Source of the DNA: Hydrogenophilales bacterium
GTDB lineage: Bacteria; Pseudomonadota; Gammaproteobacteria; Burkholderiales; Thiobacillaceae
Reading direction: 5' to 3'
Assembly: GCA_023258975.1 (NCBI GenBank)
Contig: JAHFRD010000004.1
Location: 124,001 to 188,000 of the forward strand
DNA length: 64,000 nucleotides
In this document: positions 10,606 to 20,757 of the stretch, piece by piece
Numbering within the stretch: the stretch's first letter is position 1
How the letters are laid out: every line of letters begins with the position of its first letter
Notes under the pieces: model-generated
Seen by the model: only the letters and a program-made list of their open reading frames with translations
Told to the model about the DNA's origin: nothing
The model's database searches: none
Translations under genes and position numbers: made by a program

Positions 10606-11451
10606 ATGCTCAACAACTGGCTGAAAACCACTCTCCTGATGGCCGCCATCGTCGCCCTGTTCGGCGCGGTGGGCATGTTGCTTGGCGGCGCCACCGGCAT
10701 GTTGATCGCGCTGCTGCTGGGGGGGGCCATGAATCTGTGGGCTTACTGGAATTCCGACAAGATGGTTCTGCGCATGTACAACGCCCAGGAAGTCGGCCCG
10801 GAAGACGCGCCGGAGTTTTACAACATCGTCGCGGAACTGGCGCGGCGCGCGAGCCTGCCTTGCCCCAAGGTCTACCTCATCGACGAGGCGCAGCCCAACG
10901 CCTTCGCCACCGGGCGCAGCCCGGAACACGCTGCGGTGGCCGCCACCACCGGCATCCTGCGCATGCTCTCCGCGCGTGAGTTGCGCGGGGTGATGGCGCA
11001 CGAACTGGCGCACGTGAAGAACCGCGACATTCTCACCTCGACGATTTCCGCCACCGTGGCCGGCGCCATCGCCGCGTTGGCACAGTTCGGCTTTCTGTTC
11101 GGCGGTGACCGCGAACGCCCCAACTTTATCGTGCAACTGGTCATCATGATCCTGGCGCCGCTGGCCGCCACCCTGATCCAGATGGCCATCTCGCGCGCCC
11201 GTGAGTTCGGCGCCGACCGTGGTGGCGCGGAAATCTCCGGCGATCCGGAAGCGCTCGCCGCCGCCCTGCGCAAGATTGAGGCCTACGCGCGTGGCACGCC
11301 GCTGGAGACCGCCGACCTGCACCCGGAAACGGCGCAGATGATGATCATCAACCCACTTTCCGGCGGCGACATGGCCGGCCTGTTCCGCACCCACCCGGCC
11401 ACCGAACAGCGCGTCGCCCGCCTCCTGGAACTGGCTCGGCGCGGGGGCTGA
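10606..11451 (+). CDS. htpX: Membrane metalloprotease HtpX
   Basis: Zinc-dependent M48-family protease that degrades misfolded inner-membrane proteins. Two hydrophobic segments occupy residues 6-48. The zinc motif HELAH is at 132-136, followed by VKNRD. Further membrane segments cover [20 protein letters not shown] and [16 protein letters not shown], and the third zinc-ligand helix contains [17 protein letters not shown]. The length of 281 is normal for the family. [12 protein letters not shown] was taken as the start because it directly precedes the first membrane helix. Confidence 0.95.
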   Translation: MLNNWLKTTLLMAAIVALFGAVGMLLGGATGMLIALLLGGAMNLWAYWNSDKMVLRMYNAQEVGPEDAPEFYNIVAELARRASLPCPKVYLIDEAQPNAFATGRSPEHAAVAATTGILRMLSARELRGVMAHELAHVKNRDILTSTISATVAGAIAALAQFGFLFGGDRERPNFIVQLVIMILAPLAATLIQMAISRAREFGADRGGAEISGDPEALAAALRKIEAYARGTPLETADLHPETAQMMIINPLSGGDMAGLFRTHPATEQRVARLLELARRGG

Positions 11452-11530
11452 ATCACCGCGCTTTCCAGGTTAAACGCGGCGCGGGGAAGGGCCGCGATTT
11501 TTCCCGCCACCACGGCTTCGTTCCAACTCT

Positions 11531-11572
11531 TTGATCCACATCATTTTTCATGCGGCACCAGTGGCGTAGAAC
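11531..11572 (+). promoter_or_regulatory. FNR-type box and -10 element of the octaheme cytochrome gene
   Basis: TTGATCCACATCAT (11531-11544) matches the FNR/DNR consensus TTGAT-N4-ATCAA in all but the last base. A -10-like TAGAAC (11567-11572) lies 32 bases from the box centre, exactly where a class II FNR-activated promoter needs it. The predicted transcription start is near 11579 and the gene starts at 11613. Confidence 0.6.
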
Positions 11573-11612
11573 CCCTCATGTCCATGTGGGCAACAACTAC
11601 AAGGGGACTGCG

Positions 11613-12863
11613 ATGATGCGTCTGGTTCTGCTACTACTTACCTTCTTCAGCTTCGGCGCCTGGGCCGATGACTGCGTCGACTGCCACAAGAAGACCTCGC
11701 CCGGTATCGTTGCCGACTGGAATCTCAGCAAGCATTCCACCGCCAAGGATGGCGCCAGTTGCCACACTTGCCACGGCAAGGCGCACAAGAACAAGGACGA
11801 TGCCAAACTGGCCAGGATGCCCACGGCGGAAACCTGCGGCTCCTGCCACGACAAGCAGGAAGACCAGTTCAAGAAAGGCAAACACAATCATGCCTGGCTG
11901 GCGATGTCGGCCATGCCCACCACCCACATGCTGCCCAAGCAGTTCTCCGAGGGCATGAAAGGTTGCGGCGGTTGCCACAAGCTTGGCGTCGGCAAGGAGG
12001 AGCAGAAGAAACTGCGCGCCGAGGGCCAGCACGGCATGGCCTCGTGCGATGCCTGCCATACCCGCCACCTCTTCAGCAAGAAGGAGGCGCAGCAGCCGCA
12101 GGCCTGCCAGACCTGCCACATGGGCTTCGACCATCCGCAATGGGAGATGTACTCCGCCTCCAAACACGGTGTGCGCGCGCTGTTGAAGCAGTCCGGCATC
12201 CTGCCCGAGACCGCCGCCGCGCCGACCTGTCAGACCTGCCACATGCAGGAAGGCAACCACGAAGTGCGCACCGCCTGGGGTTTCCTCGCCGTGCGCCTGC
12301 CGCTGCCCGACGATCCGCAATGGAAAGCCGATCAGGTCACCATCCTGCAGGCGCTGGGCGTGCTTGACCCCAGCGGCAAGCCCACCGCCCGTCTCGAAGC
12401 GGTCAAGGCCGCCGACGTGGCGCGCCTGACGGCGGAAGCATTCCAGAAGGAACGCGAGAAGATGGTCAAGACCTGTACCCAGTGCCACGCCGAGTCGTTC
12501 GCGCGCGGCGAACTGGAGAAGGGCGACAAGATCATCCGCGAGGCCGACCACCTGCTGGCTCAGGGCATCCGCATCATCGCCGACCTGTACAAGGATGGCG
12601 TGATCGAGAAACCCGCCGGCTACGCCTACGCCTTCCCCGACCTGCTGGCCTTCCACGACGCCCCGCGCCCGATCGAGCACAAGCTGTTCGTCATGCACCT
12701 GGAGCACCGCATGCGCACCTTCCAGGGCACCTTCCACGCCAACCCGGACTACGCCCTCTGGTACGGCTGGAGCGAGATGCTGCGCGATCTGGCCGAAATC
12801 AAGGAAATGGCCGCCGACCTGCGCGACAAGCACGCCAAGGAGAAGAAGACCGCGAAGAAGTAA
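11613..12863 (+). CDS. Octaheme c-type cytochrome, hydroxylamine oxidoreductase-like
   Basis: A 416-residue periplasmic multiheme protein. After a Sec signal peptide (cut near AWA-DD) there are exactly eight CxxCH heme sites, starting at Cys21, 50, 75, 118, 145, 165, 206 and 288. Spacing and the C-terminal helical part with PDYALWYGWSEM recall the HAO/epsilonHao family of octaheme cytochromes. In that family heme 4 (here CGGCH) is the active site. Members without partner haoB/cycAB genes are thought to act on hydroxylamine, NO or nitrite; which applies here is not shown. It is a single gene with an FNR-type promoter and a strong terminator. Ribosome site AAGGGGA precedes the ATG. Confidence 0.88.
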   Translation: MMRLVLLLLTFFSFGAWADDCVDCHKKTSPGIVADWNLSKHSTAKDGASCHTCHGKAHKNKDDAKLARMPTAETCGSCHDKQEDQFKKGKHNHAWLAMSAMPTTHMLPKQFSEGMKGCGGCHKLGVGKEEQKKLRAEGQHGMASCDACHTRHLFSKKEAQQPQACQTCHMGFDHPQWEMYSASKHGVRALLKQSGILPETAAAPTCQTCHMQEGNHEVRTAWGFLAVRLPLPDDPQWKADQVTILQALGVLDPSGKPTARLEAVKAADVARLTAEAFQKEREKMVKTCTQCHAESFARGELEKGDKIIREADHLLAQGIRIIADLYKDGVIEKPAGYAYAFPDLLAFHDAPRPIEHKLFVMHLEHRMRTFQGTFHANPDYALWYGWSEMLRDLAEIKEMAADLRDKHAKEKKTAKK

Positions 12864-12891
12864 CGCGGAGGCGGCACCCGCCGCCACCTTG

Positions 12892-12927
12892 AACGGGGGC
12901 CACGCCGGCATGGGTGGCCCCCGTTTT
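12892..12927 (+). terminator. Terminator after octaheme cytochrome gene
   Basis: A strong inverted repeat (GGGGGCCAC paired with GTGGCCCCC) with a short T run, about 30 bases past the stop codon. Confidence 0.75.
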
Positions 12928-13061
12928 CATGGGCGGAAACGTTCTGAAACAGCTCCTTGCATCCGGTAATGGTTCGGACATACCAGGTTGACGGCTCCAG
13001 CCCAGAGTGGACTCACCCGCCACGCATTTCGCGCGACGGGACAACCTCAAGGAGTCCGATC

Positions 13062-13577
13062 ATGAAAACCCCCATGAAAACCCTGGCATCCGTTGCCTGT
13101 CTCGCCATCCTTTCTCTCGGCGCCAGCGCCGCCCAGGCTGACGGCCGTTCCTGTCCGCCCGACTCGGCGACCCCCTCCGCCAGGCAAATCACGCCCACCC
13201 CCGGCCCCATGCCGGGCGCCCGCATGAATATGTCGCCCGGCGACATGGGAAAAATCGGAATGGGCCAGATCGAAGCCGCGCTGCGTGGTGGCCAGATCAC
13301 CCCCTATGAAGCCGGCCGCCTGATGCGCCAGCAATGGGAAATCGCGCAGTTCCAGCGTGGCTTCCTGGAAGGCGCGCAACCGGCGCGCGGTAACGCGGAA
13401 GCGGGCGGCGGCGGTTGTGGCGCGGGCCTCGGCCTCGATCTCGCCCCGCTGGGCGACATGGCCGGCGGCATGGCGAAAAACGGCATGCAGACCGCCACCA
13501 AGGTGATGCGCGCCCTGATGCGGGAAACCGAGCGGCTGATCCAGGAAAAGGCGGCGGCGGAGGGTAATGCGCTCTGA
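13062..13577 (+). CDS. Small periplasmic protein of unknown function
   Basis: A 171-residue protein with a clear signal peptide (SVACLAILSLGASAAQA, cut before DG). The mature part starts with a Pro/Thr/Met-rich stretch. It then has an amphipathic helix region (QIEAALRGGQITPYEAGRLM), a glycine-rich patch GGGGCGAGLGLDL, and a charged C-terminal helix. The start has an AAGGAG ribosome site 7 bases upstream. Cys residues at the Gly-rich patch and near the mature N-terminus could pair. I do not recognise a family. Confidence 0.75.
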   Translation: MKTPMKTLASVACLAILSLGASAAQADGRSCPPDSATPSARQITPTPGPMPGARMNMSPGDMGKIGMGQIEAALRGGQITPYEAGRLMRQQWEIAQFQRGFLEGAQPARGNAEAGGGGCGAGLGLDLAPLGDMAGGMAKNGMQTATKVMRALMRETERLIQEKAAAEGNAL

Positions 13578-13635
13578 GCCTGGCTCCCCCTCGCGAGAGG
13601 TATTTCGCGTGTTGGGGAAACGCTGAACGATTCAC

Positions 13636-13697
13636 TTCGCGGCCAAGCCCGCTCCCACGAAATCAAGTGATCGAGGGAGCGAACCTGGCCGCGATAA
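13636..13697. repeat. Palindromic repeat family A, degenerate copy 1
   Basis: The first half, TTCGCGGCCAAGCCCGCTCC, is an eroded version of the family A arm (TCGCGGGCAAGCCCGCTCCC). The second half, GAGGGAGCGAACCTGGCCGC, is its imperfect complement. It lies between the small periplasmic protein and the efflux operon, where it could form a hairpin. Better copies are at 28401, 35544 and 37946. Confidence 0.6.
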
Positions 13698-13797
13698 AGG
13701 GTTGTCCGGGAATAAAAGTCTTCCCCTTTTTCTCTTACGGTGATGGTCGCGCGCGTGCTTTCCGCATGCGCGTTTCTGCGGCGGGCCGATTCCTTCG

Positions 13798-13826
13798 CTG
13801 ACAAGCGGTCGGCGGGTAGGTATAAA
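13798..13826 (+). promoter_or_regulatory. Predicted sigma-70 promoter of the efflux operon
   Basis: CTGACA (13798-13803, 5/6) and TATAAA (13821-13826, 5/6) are separated by exactly 17 bases, the best-looking sigma-70 promoter in the window. Transcription would begin near 13833, 28 bases before the adaptor gene. Confidence 0.6.
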
Positions 13827-13860
13827 TCGCGTTCATATTTTTTCTCCCCATCGCTCAACC

Positions 13861-15147
13861 ATGAAACGCTGGCTTGGTTTTCTCCTTGTTTTCCTTGTGG
13901 CGGGCGCGTCGCTCTGGGCCTGGCAACCGTGGAAGAAGGCGGATGCCGGGCCGCGTTTCCGCCTCGGCAAGGTGGAGCGTGGCGCCTTGTCGGCGGCGGT
14001 GTCGGCGAGCGGGGCGTTGAATGCGTTGGTGACGGTGCAGGTGGGCTCGCAGGTTTCCGGCCTGATCAAGGAAATCCACGCCGATTTCAACGCCGAGGTG
14101 AAGCGCGGCCAGGTGATCGCGCGCCTCGATCCGGAGACTTTCGAGACGCGCGTGGCGCAGGCCGAGGCGGATGTGAACGCGGCCGGGAGCGCGGCCGAGG
14201 TGGCGCGCGGGACTTTGCTGGCGCGCCAGGCGGAGGAGAGCAAGGCGCGCATCGCGCTGGACGACGCCACGCGCGCGCTTGAACGCAAGCGGTCGCTGCT
14301 GGCGCGGCAGTTCATATCGCCGGCCGAGATGGATACGGCCCAGGCCGCCGCCGATACCGCGCGTGAGCATGTGCGTCTGGCCACGGCGGATATCGGCGTC
14401 GCCACGGCGCAGGTGGGCAGCGCGGTGGCCGGGGTGGCGCAGAGGCAGGCGGCGTTGCGGCAGGCGCGGGTGGAACTGGGGCATACGGTGATCCGTTCGC
14501 CGGTGGAGGGAGTGGTGATCAGCCGCAACGTGGATGTGGGCCAGACCGTGGCGGCCTCGTTCCAGGCGCCGGTGCTGTTCGTCATCGCGCGCGATCTGGC
14601 CAAGATGGAGGTCAACGTGGCGGTGGACGAGGCCGACGTGGGCCGGGTGCTGCCGGGCCAGAAGGTGCGTTTCAGCGTCGATGCTTTCCCCGGCGAGCGC
14701 TTTACCGGCCAGGTCAGCCAGATTCGCAAGGCGCCGCAGAGCAACAACAACGTCACCACCTACAGTGTCATGGCCACCGTGGCGAATCCGGAATTGAAGC
14801 TGCTGCCGGGCATGACCGCGAACGCGCGCATCCTCACCGAGGAACGCAAGTCGGTGCTCAAGGTGCCCAACGAGGCGCTGCGTTTCCGCCCGGTGAGCGC
14901 CGACGGCACGCCGGTGAAGCTGGAAGTGCGCGGCCGCGAGGAAGGTCCAGGCATCCCCGGCCGCGTCTGGATCGCGGGCAAGGACGGCCAGCCGAAGCCC
15001 ATCGTGGTGCGCCTGGGGGTGAGCGACGGCAAGGCCACGGAAATCCTCAAGGGTGACGTGGCCGAGGGCATGGAAATCATCCTCGGCATGGCCGAGGGCG
15101 CCGCCAAGACCGCGAAGCCGGCGCGCCCATTCGGGATGGGGATGTGA
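13861..15147 (+). CDS. MacA-like periplasmic adaptor of an efflux pump
   Basis: A membrane-fusion (HlyD/RND-type) adaptor of 428 residues that would link an inner-membrane ABC transporter to an outer-membrane channel. An N-terminal membrane anchor ([17 protein letters not shown]) is followed by the beta-barrel and lipoyl half motif [13 protein letters not shown] coiled-coil hairpin follows (about 85-200, Ala/Glu-rich), then the second lipoyl half [20 protein letters not shown]. The C-terminal part ends in a Lys/Pro-rich tail. The next two genes encode ATPase and permease; no TolC-type gene is nearby. Confidence 0.9.
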   Translation: MKRWLGFLLVFLVAGASLWAWQPWKKADAGPRFRLGKVERGALSAAVSASGALNALVTVQVGSQVSGLIKEIHADFNAEVKRGQVIARLDPETFETRVAQAEADVNAAGSAAEVARGTLLARQAEESKARIALDDATRALERKRSLLARQFISPAEMDTAQAAADTAREHVRLATADIGVATAQVGSAVAGVAQRQAALRQARVELGHTVIRSPVEGVVISRNVDVGQTVAASFQAPVLFVIARDLAKMEVNVAVDEADVGRVLPGQKVRFSVDAFPGERFTGQVSQIRKAPQSNNNVTTYSVMATVANPELKLLPGMTANARILTEERKSVLKVPNEALRFRPVSADGTPVKLEVRGREEGPGIPGRVWIAGKDGQPKPIVVRLGVSDGKATEILKGDVAEGMEIILGMAEGAAKTAKPARPFGMGM

Positions 15148-15172
15148 GGCCGGACGAAATCCGAAATCTCCC

Positions 15173-15943
15173 ATGCCTCTGATTGAAGTCCACGACCTCG
15201 CCCGTGATTACCGGGTCGGTGAAGTCAGCGTGCCGGCGCTGCGCGGGGTTTCGCTGTCCATCGAGCGGGGCGAATTCGTCGCGGTGATGGGGCCGTCCGG
15301 GTCCGGCAAATCGACTTTCATGAATCTGCTGGGGTGCCTCGATGTGCCGAGCGCCGGGCGCTACGCGCTGGCCGGCGAGGCGGTGAGCGGGCTGGGGCCG
15401 GATCGCCTGGCCGGCATCCGCAACCGTTACCTGGGTTTCGTGTTCCAGAACTTCAATCTGCTGCCGCGCGCGACCGCCCAGGAAAACGTGGAACTGCCCT
15501 TGCTCTACGCCAATGTCCCGGCGGCGGAGCGGCATCGCCGCGCCCGCGAGAAGCTGGCGAAGGTGGGCCTGGCCGAACGCGCCCACCACCGGCCCGCGCA
15601 GCTTTCCGGCGGCCAGCAACAGCGCGTGGCCATCGCCCGCGCCCTGGTCAACGAGCCGCCGCTGATCCTGGCCGACGAACCCACCGGCGCGCTGGACACC
15701 CACACCAGCCGGGAATTGATGACCCTGTTCCAGGAACTCAACGCGACCGGGATTACCGTGGTGCTGGTGACGCACGAGCCGGACATCGCGGCGTATGCGA
15801 AGCGCCTGCTGGTGTTTCGCGATGGCTTGCTGATCGAGGACAAGGCCGGAGGGGGCGAACCTGTAGCGCCGGCGTCCTCGCCGGCGGGGGTAAAAGACGC
15901 CGGCGCTACAGTCAGCTTCCCCGAGCGGCTTGAACTGACATGA
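15173..15943 (+). CDS. MacB/LolD-like ABC transporter ATPase
   Basis: Energises the neighbouring MacB-like permease. The 256 residues contain Walker A GPSGSGKS, the Q-loop [11 protein letters not shown], signature [15 protein letters not shown], and Walker B with catalytic Glu in [12 protein letters not shown]. It is longer than usual (about 230). The extra C-terminal residues [20 protein letters not shown] are encoded by a palindromic repeat (family B, 15862-15910) inserted in frame just before the stop. The stop overlaps the permease start (ATGA). Confidence 0.93.
   Translation: MPLIEVHDLARDYRVGEVSVPALRGVSLSIERGEFVAVMGPSGSGKSTFMNLLGCLDVPSAGRYALAGEAVSGLGPDRLAGIRNRYLGFVFQNFNLLPRATAQENVELPLLYANVPAAERHRRAREKLAKVGLAERAHHRPAQLSGGQQQRVAIARALVNEPPLILADEPTGALDTHTSRELMTLFQELNATGITVVLVTHEPDIAAYAKRLLVFRDGLLIEDKAGGGEPVAPASSPAGVKDAGATVSFPERLELT
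15862..15910. repeat. Palindromic repeat family B, copy 1 (inside ATPase gene)
   Basis: A perfect 15-base inverted repeat, TGTAGCGCCGGCGTC at 15862-15876 and its complement at 15896-15910, encloses a secondary CCTCGCCGGCGG palindrome. It lies wholly inside the C-terminal coding sequence of the ATPase and keeps the frame. Confidence 0.85.
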
Positions 15944-17172
15944 ACCTCCTCGACACCACCCGCTCCGCGCTGCGTTCCCTGCGCGCCAACAAGCTGCGTA
16001 GCGCGCTCACGGCGCTGGGCATCATCATCGGCGTGGCGGCGGTGATTACCATGCTGGCGGTGGGCGAGGGGGCCAGGCGCCAGGTGGCGGAGAAGCTGAA
16101 AAGCCTGGGCACCAATCTGCTGGTGATCTATCCGGGCGCCGTCACCAGCAGCGGCGTGCGCCTGGGTTCCGGCAGCCGCAATACCCTGACCGAGAACGAT
16201 GCCCGCGCCATCCAGGACGAGGTGGCGCGCGTGTTGGCGGCGGCGCCGGGCCTGCGCGGCACTGGCCAGGTGGTGAACGGCAATCTGAACTGGTCCACCG
16301 TCATCTATGGCGTCGGCCCGGAATACCTGACGGCGCGCGAGTGGCAAGTGCCGCGCGGGCGCGCGCTGGATGAAAACGATGTGCGTTCTTCGGCCAAGGT
16401 GGCGTTGGTGGGGCAGACCGTGGCGCAGATGCTGTTCGGCGGCACCGACCCGACCGGCCAGACCATCCGGGTGAAATATGTGCCGTTCACCATCGTCGGC
16501 CTGCTTGATGCCAAGGGGCAGAATCTGAGCGGCCAGGATCAGGACGATGTCATCCTGATTCCCATCAACACCGCGCGCGGCCGCATCCTCGGCCAGGCGC
16601 AGGGGCGCAGCCGCGCGGTGGGGCACATCTACGTGAAAATGGCCGACGGCGCCGACATGAAGGCCGCCGAGACCCAGGTGCGCGAACTGTTGCGGCAGCG
16701 CCATCGCCTGCAGGCGGATCAGGATGACGACTTCAACATCCGCAACCTGTCCGAGGTGGTTCAGGCGGAACAGGCGGCGTCGGACGTGCTGTCCAGCCTG
16801 CTCGCCGCCGTGGCGTCGGTGTCTCTGCTGGTGGGCGGCATCGGCATCATGAACATCATGCTGGTGTCGGTGACCGAGCGGATTCGCGAGATCGGCATCC
16901 GCCTGGCGGTGGGCGCCCGGCCGCGCGACATCCTCACCCAGTTCCTCGCCGAGGCGATCATCCTTTCCCTGCTGGGCGGCCTGGTGGGGATCGCCCTGGG
17001 GGTGGGCGGATCGCTCGCCCTGGCGCACTTTGCCGGCTGGGAGGTGCTGTTGCAGACTCGGGCGATCGTCCTGGCCGTGGCCTCGGCCAGTATCATCGGG
17101 GTATTCTTCGGCTGGTATCCGGCGCGCAAGGCATCCCGCCTCGCGCCTATCGAAGCCCTGCGTTACGAGTAA
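15940..17172 (+). CDS. MacB-like ABC transporter permease
   Basis: A 410-residue MacB/FtsX-type permease. One N-terminal membrane helix ([20 protein letters not shown]) is followed by a large periplasmic domain (about 45-280). Three C-terminal helices start at [20 protein letters not shown]. The conserved motif [20 protein letters not shown] is present. ATPase and permease are separate genes here, unlike E. coli MacB, where they are fused. Substrate unknown: macrolide, peptide or lipoprotein export are all possible. Confidence 0.92.
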   Translation: MNLLDTTRSALRSLRANKLRSALTALGIIIGVAAVITMLAVGEGARRQVAEKLKSLGTNLLVIYPGAVTSSGVRLGSGSRNTLTENDARAIQDEVARVLAAAPGLRGTGQVVNGNLNWSTVIYGVGPEYLTAREWQVPRGRALDENDVRSSAKVALVGQTVAQMLFGGTDPTGQTIRVKYVPFTIVGLLDAKGQNLSGQDQDDVILIPINTARGRILGQAQGRSRAVGHIYVKMADGADMKAAETQVRELLRQRHRLQADQDDDFNIRNLSEVVQAEQAASDVLSSLLAAVASVSLLVGGIGIMNIMLVSVTERIREIGIRLAVGARPRDILTQFLAEAIILSLLGGLVGIALGVGGSLALAHFAGWEVLLQTRAIVLAVASASIIGVFFGWYPARKASRLAPIEALRYE

Positions 17173-17176
17173 TTGC

Positions 17177-17857
17177 ATGAAATCGCCTTTCCTCTTTGCC
17201 GCTGTGCTGCTGGCCGGCCTCGCGGTTCCCGCCCTGGCCGCCGAGAAAGCACAGGACAAAGTGCCCGCCAAGGCATCCGCCAAGTCCGCCCCGCCGGCTC
17301 CCTCGCTGTCCGATCTCGGGCATTCCTTCAAGAATGCCCTGACCGAAGAGGAAACCAGCCTGTTGATCGAATACATGCGCGATTCGGTGCTGGCCGCCTT
17401 CAAGGACGAGGAAGTGACGTTGCCGCCGGATCTGGCGTTCAAGCTGGAGGTGCTGAAACAGCGCCTGAAGAAGGAGAGCAACTTCTATCTCGATAACCTG
17501 ATGAAGCAACTGGAAGCGGATATCAAACGTTCCCTCAAGGAAAAAATGGAAGTGCCGCCGCCAGTGCCCTATACGCCGCCCGAGGTGCCGCTTCTGCGGC
17601 CGGCCATGAAAGTGCCCCCTCCGCAGCCGGTTCCGGCCGCGAATGGCGCGCCCCCGGCAATGATCCAAGCGCCGGCGGCGGCGATTTATGCGCCCCCACC
17701 CACCAATTTCAGCCCGCCGCCCTGGGGCTATGTGCCGTGGTTCTATCTGCCGCAGCCCACATACCAGGCGCCGAATGCTCAAGTACCCGCCTACACGCCG
17801 CCGGAACCTCCCCGGTTTTTCCCGCCCGCTCCGGCCGAAGCCGAGAGGCCGAAGTAA
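17177..17857 (+). CDS. Proline-rich periplasmic protein of unknown function
   Basis: A 226-residue exported protein starting 4 bases after the permease, so probably part of the efflux operon. Signal peptide MKSPFLFAAVLLAGLAVPAL with the cut after ALA. A Lys/Ala linker follows, then a helical region (about 50-130, NALTEEETSLLIEYMRDSVL onwards) with coiled-coil character. The C-terminal half is very rich in Pro, Ala and aromatic residues (PPPWGYVPWFYLPQP). The Pro-rich tail suggests an extended periplasm-spanning or wall-associated segment. I do not recognise a family. Confidence 0.75.
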   Translation: MKSPFLFAAVLLAGLAVPALAAEKAQDKVPAKASAKSAPPAPSLSDLGHSFKNALTEEETSLLIEYMRDSVLAAFKDEEVTLPPDLAFKLEVLKQRLKKESNFYLDNLMKQLEADIKRSLKEKMEVPPPVPYTPPEVPLLRPAMKVPPPQPVPAANGAPPAMIQAPAAAIYAPPPTNFSPPPWGYVPWFYLPQPTYQAPNAQVPAYTPPEPPRFFPPAPAEAERPK

Positions 17858-17937
17858 GAGCGAGCGCCGCGCGCGCGAAATACGTTCCGACGTTCCGCGT
17901 GGCGCGCCACGCCGTTTTTTTTCGTTTCCCCGTTTGC

Positions 17938-20652
17938 ATGCCGCGACTTCCCGAATACACCGAAGCTGACCTGACGCGCTGGTATGGCGTGGAGAAATTG
18001 GACAAGGCGCGCGCCTTCCTCGGTGGGGTCACCCAGGTCGAGGTGCGGCCACCGCGCATCGCCGCCAGCGTCAAGGGGCGCGAGCGCCAGCCCTATCGCG
18101 TGGTCATCAGCCTGGATCTGGTCAAGAATCGCAAACCGCGCGCCATTTCCGGCTGCACCTGCGGCGATGGCTGGATGTGCGAGCATGCCGCCGCCGTCAT
18201 GCTCGCGCTGCTTCAGGACAAGCGTCTGGCGGTGCCGGCGGGCGATCCGCCGCGCAAAACCCGCTCCGCCTATCGGGACGACGACGATCTGGATCCGGTC
18301 ACCGCGCCACCCACCGGCGCGCCGGCCACCTCATTGGCAACCGCTCCCGGCCGCGCCGCGCGCCTGATCGACGTCGACCCGGTGGCGCTACTGCGGATCG
18401 GCACGCTGGACGTCTACGATATCGGCCGCTTCCGCCGCTACTCGCACAGCGACCGCCACTTCGATTTCCTGCATCCCGTTTTCAAATATGGCGATGCGTT
18501 GCTCGATGCCGGCGGAGATGGCGATGGCGACGTGCTCACCATCGGCAATGGCGAAACCGTGTGGGTGCGGCGTCGTCCGGCGGTCGAGGCCGCCTTGCTG
18601 CGCGCGCTGGAGCGGGCCGGCGTGGAACGGGTGCCGCCGCATACCCTGTTCGCGGTGCGTTCCCGGCCGCCGCGCCTGTGGGGGCTGGAAAGCCCTTCGC
18701 ACTGGCCCGAGTTCATGTCCGAGCACCTGCCCGACCTGCGCGCCGCCGGCTGGCGGGTGGAAATGCCCGCCGACTTCCGCCATCTGGTGCGCGATGTGGA
18801 GTCCTGGGAGGCCGAGATCGGCGAGGATGCCGGTGGCTGGTTCAACCTCGACATGGGCATCGTCGTCGATGGACTGCGCCTGCCGCTGGCGCCGCTGCTC
18901 CACGACTTGTTCCGCAACGATGCGCGCTGGCTCGACGCCGCCCTGTTGCACAAGCTGCCGGATGAGGCGCCGGTCATTCTCACCACGCCCACGGGGGTGC
19001 GCCTGCGCGTGCGGGCCGGCCGCATCAAGCCGCTGGCGCTGACCCTGATCGACCTGTTCGACGGGCCGCCGGGGCAAGGCCCGCTGCGTGTCTCGCGCCT
19101 GGACGCGCCGCGTCTGGCGCGGCTGACGGAGATGCGGAACTGGCGGTTTGGAGTCGTCGAGTCGGTCGAGCAACTGGCGCGCTCGCTCCAGCACGGCGCC
19201 GGCATCCAGCCGGTCGCGGCGCCGCGCGGTTTCGCCCTCACGCTGCGCCCGTATCAGCAGGAGGGCCTGGCCTGGCTGCAATACCTGCGCGAACACGGGC
19301 TGGCCGGAATCCTGGCCGATGACATGGGCCTGGGCAAGACCGCACAGGCCCTGGCGCATCTGCTGCTGGAAAAGGAGTCCGGGCGCATGGACCGGCCCTG
19401 CCTGGTGGTGCTGCCCACTTCCCTGATCTTCAACTGGAAGCGCGAGGCGGAACGCTTCGCCCCCGGCCTCAGGGTGCTCTCGCTGCACGGATCGGCGCGC
19501 GCCGAACGCTTCGCCTCCATTCCCGAGCACGATGTCGTGCTCACCACCTACCCGCTGCTGTGGCGCGATGAGGCGGTGCTGACCGCGCGGGAGTACCACC
19601 TGCTCATCCTGGATGAGGCGCAGACCGTGAAGAACGCCGCCGGCAAGGCCGCCCAGGCGGTGCGCCGCCTGACCACGCGGCACCGCCTGTGCCTCACCGG
19701 CACGCCGCTGGAAAACCATCTGGGCGAACTCTGGACCCAGTTCGATTTTCTCCTGCCCGGCTTTCTCGGCGATGCCAGGGGGTTCACGAAAACCTGGCGC
19801 ACACCCATCGAAAAGCACGGCAACAGCCTGCGCCGCGACCTGCTCGCCGCGCGGGTGCGGCCGTTCATCCTGCGCCGGCGCAAGGAAGATGTGGCCAAGG
19901 AGTTGCCCGCCAAGACCTTGATCGTGCGCGGCGTGGAACTGGAAGGCGGGCAGCGCGACCTGTATGAGGCGGTGCGCAGCGCGATGGACGCGAAAGTGCG
20001 CGAGGCCATCGCCGACAAGGGCTTCGCGCGCAGCCACATCGTCATCCTCGACGCGCTGCTGAAGCTGCGCCAGGTCTGCTGCGATCCACGCCTGGTCAAG
20101 CTGGACGGCGCGAAAAAAGTGAAGGAGCGCGCCAAGCTCGACCTGCTCATGGACATGCTGCCGGAACTGGTGGACGAGGGCCGCCGCATCCTGGTGTTTT
20201 CCCAGTTCACCAGCATGCTGGCCCTGATCGAGGACGAACTCGTGGCGCGCAGGCTGGACTACGTCAAACTGACCGGCGATACCCAGGACCGCGAGGGCGT
20301 GGTCCGCCGCTTCCAGGATGAGGATGTGCCGATTTTCCTGATCAGCCTCAAGGCCGGCGGCGTCGGCCTCAACCTGACTGCGGCCGATACCGTGATCCAC
20401 TACGACCCCTGGTGGAACCCGGCGGTGGAAAATCAGGCCACCGACCGCGCCCACCGCATCGGCCAGAAGAAAAAGGTGTTCGTCTACAAGCTGGTGGTCG
20501 CCGGCAGCATCGAGGAGAAAATTCTCGCCCTCCAGGAAAAGAAAGCCGAACTCGCCGCCGGGGTACTGAGCGAGGACGCGGGCGCCATGAGCAAATTCGG
20601 CGAGGCGGATATACGCGCCCTGCTGGCCCCCTTGCCGCTGGGAAAGGGGTGA
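17938..20652 (+). CDS. SWIM zinc finger SNF2-family helicase
   Basis: A 904-residue superfamily 2 ATPase. An N-terminal SWIM zinc finger (CTCGDGWMCEH, Cys73, Cys75, Cys81, His83) precedes a roughly 300-residue spacer domain. The SNF2 core follows: ADDMGLGKTAQAL (motif I), LDEAQTVKN (DEAQ instead of DEAH), LTGTPLENHLGELW, VFSQFTSM, LKAGGVGLNLTAADTVIHYD and ATDRAHRIGQ. Bacterial members are thought to remodel RNA polymerase or DNA-bound proteins, but their roles are poorly known. It is monocistronic with no linked genes of the same pathway. Confidence 0.92.
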   Translation: MPRLPEYTEADLTRWYGVEKLDKARAFLGGVTQVEVRPPRIAASVKGRERQPYRVVISLDLVKNRKPRAISGCTCGDGWMCEHAAAVMLALLQDKRLAVPAGDPPRKTRSAYRDDDDLDPVTAPPTGAPATSLATAPGRAARLIDVDPVALLRIGTLDVYDIGRFRRYSHSDRHFDFLHPVFKYGDALLDAGGDGDGDVLTIGNGETVWVRRRPAVEAALLRALERAGVERVPPHTLFAVRSRPPRLWGLESPSHWPEFMSEHLPDLRAAGWRVEMPADFRHLVRDVESWEAEIGEDAGGWFNLDMGIVVDGLRLPLAPLLHDLFRNDARWLDAALLHKLPDEAPVILTTPTGVRLRVRAGRIKPLALTLIDLFDGPPGQGPLRVSRLDAPRLARLTEMRNWRFGVVESVEQLARSLQHGAGIQPVAAPRGFALTLRPYQQEGLAWLQYLREHGLAGILADDMGLGKTAQALAHLLLEKESGRMDRPCLVVLPTSLIFNWKREAERFAPGLRVLSLHGSARAERFASIPEHDVVLTTYPLLWRDEAVLTAREYHLLILDEAQTVKNAAGKAAQAVRRLTTRHRLCLTGTPLENHLGELWTQFDFLLPGFLGDARGFTKTWRTPIEKHGNSLRRDLLAARVRPFILRRRKEDVAKELPAKTLIVRGVELEGGQRDLYEAVRSAMDAKVREAIADKGFARSHIVILDALLKLRQVCCDPRLVKLDGAKKVKERAKLDLLMDMLPELVDEGRRILVFSQFTSMLALIEDELVARRLDYVKLTGDTQDREGVVRRFQDEDVPIFLISLKAGGVGLNLTAADTVIHYDPWWNPAVENQATDRAHRIGQKKKVFVYKLVVAGSIEEKILALQEKKAELAAGVLSEDAGAMSKFGEADIRALLAPLPLGKG

Positions 20653-20757
20653 GATTCTCCCCCCGCCAATCCGGTTCGGGTCGAGTCAGGCTGGAGGGCG
20701 CGGGCGGCGGATAGAGCCGTGCTTCCAGTTCTGTCTCGCTGATTCCGCCCTGCTGGC

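Noticed and set aside
12930-13061. Promoter TTGACG near 12988 for the small periplasmic protein
   Set aside because: No acceptable -10 hexamer occurs 16-18 bases downstream.
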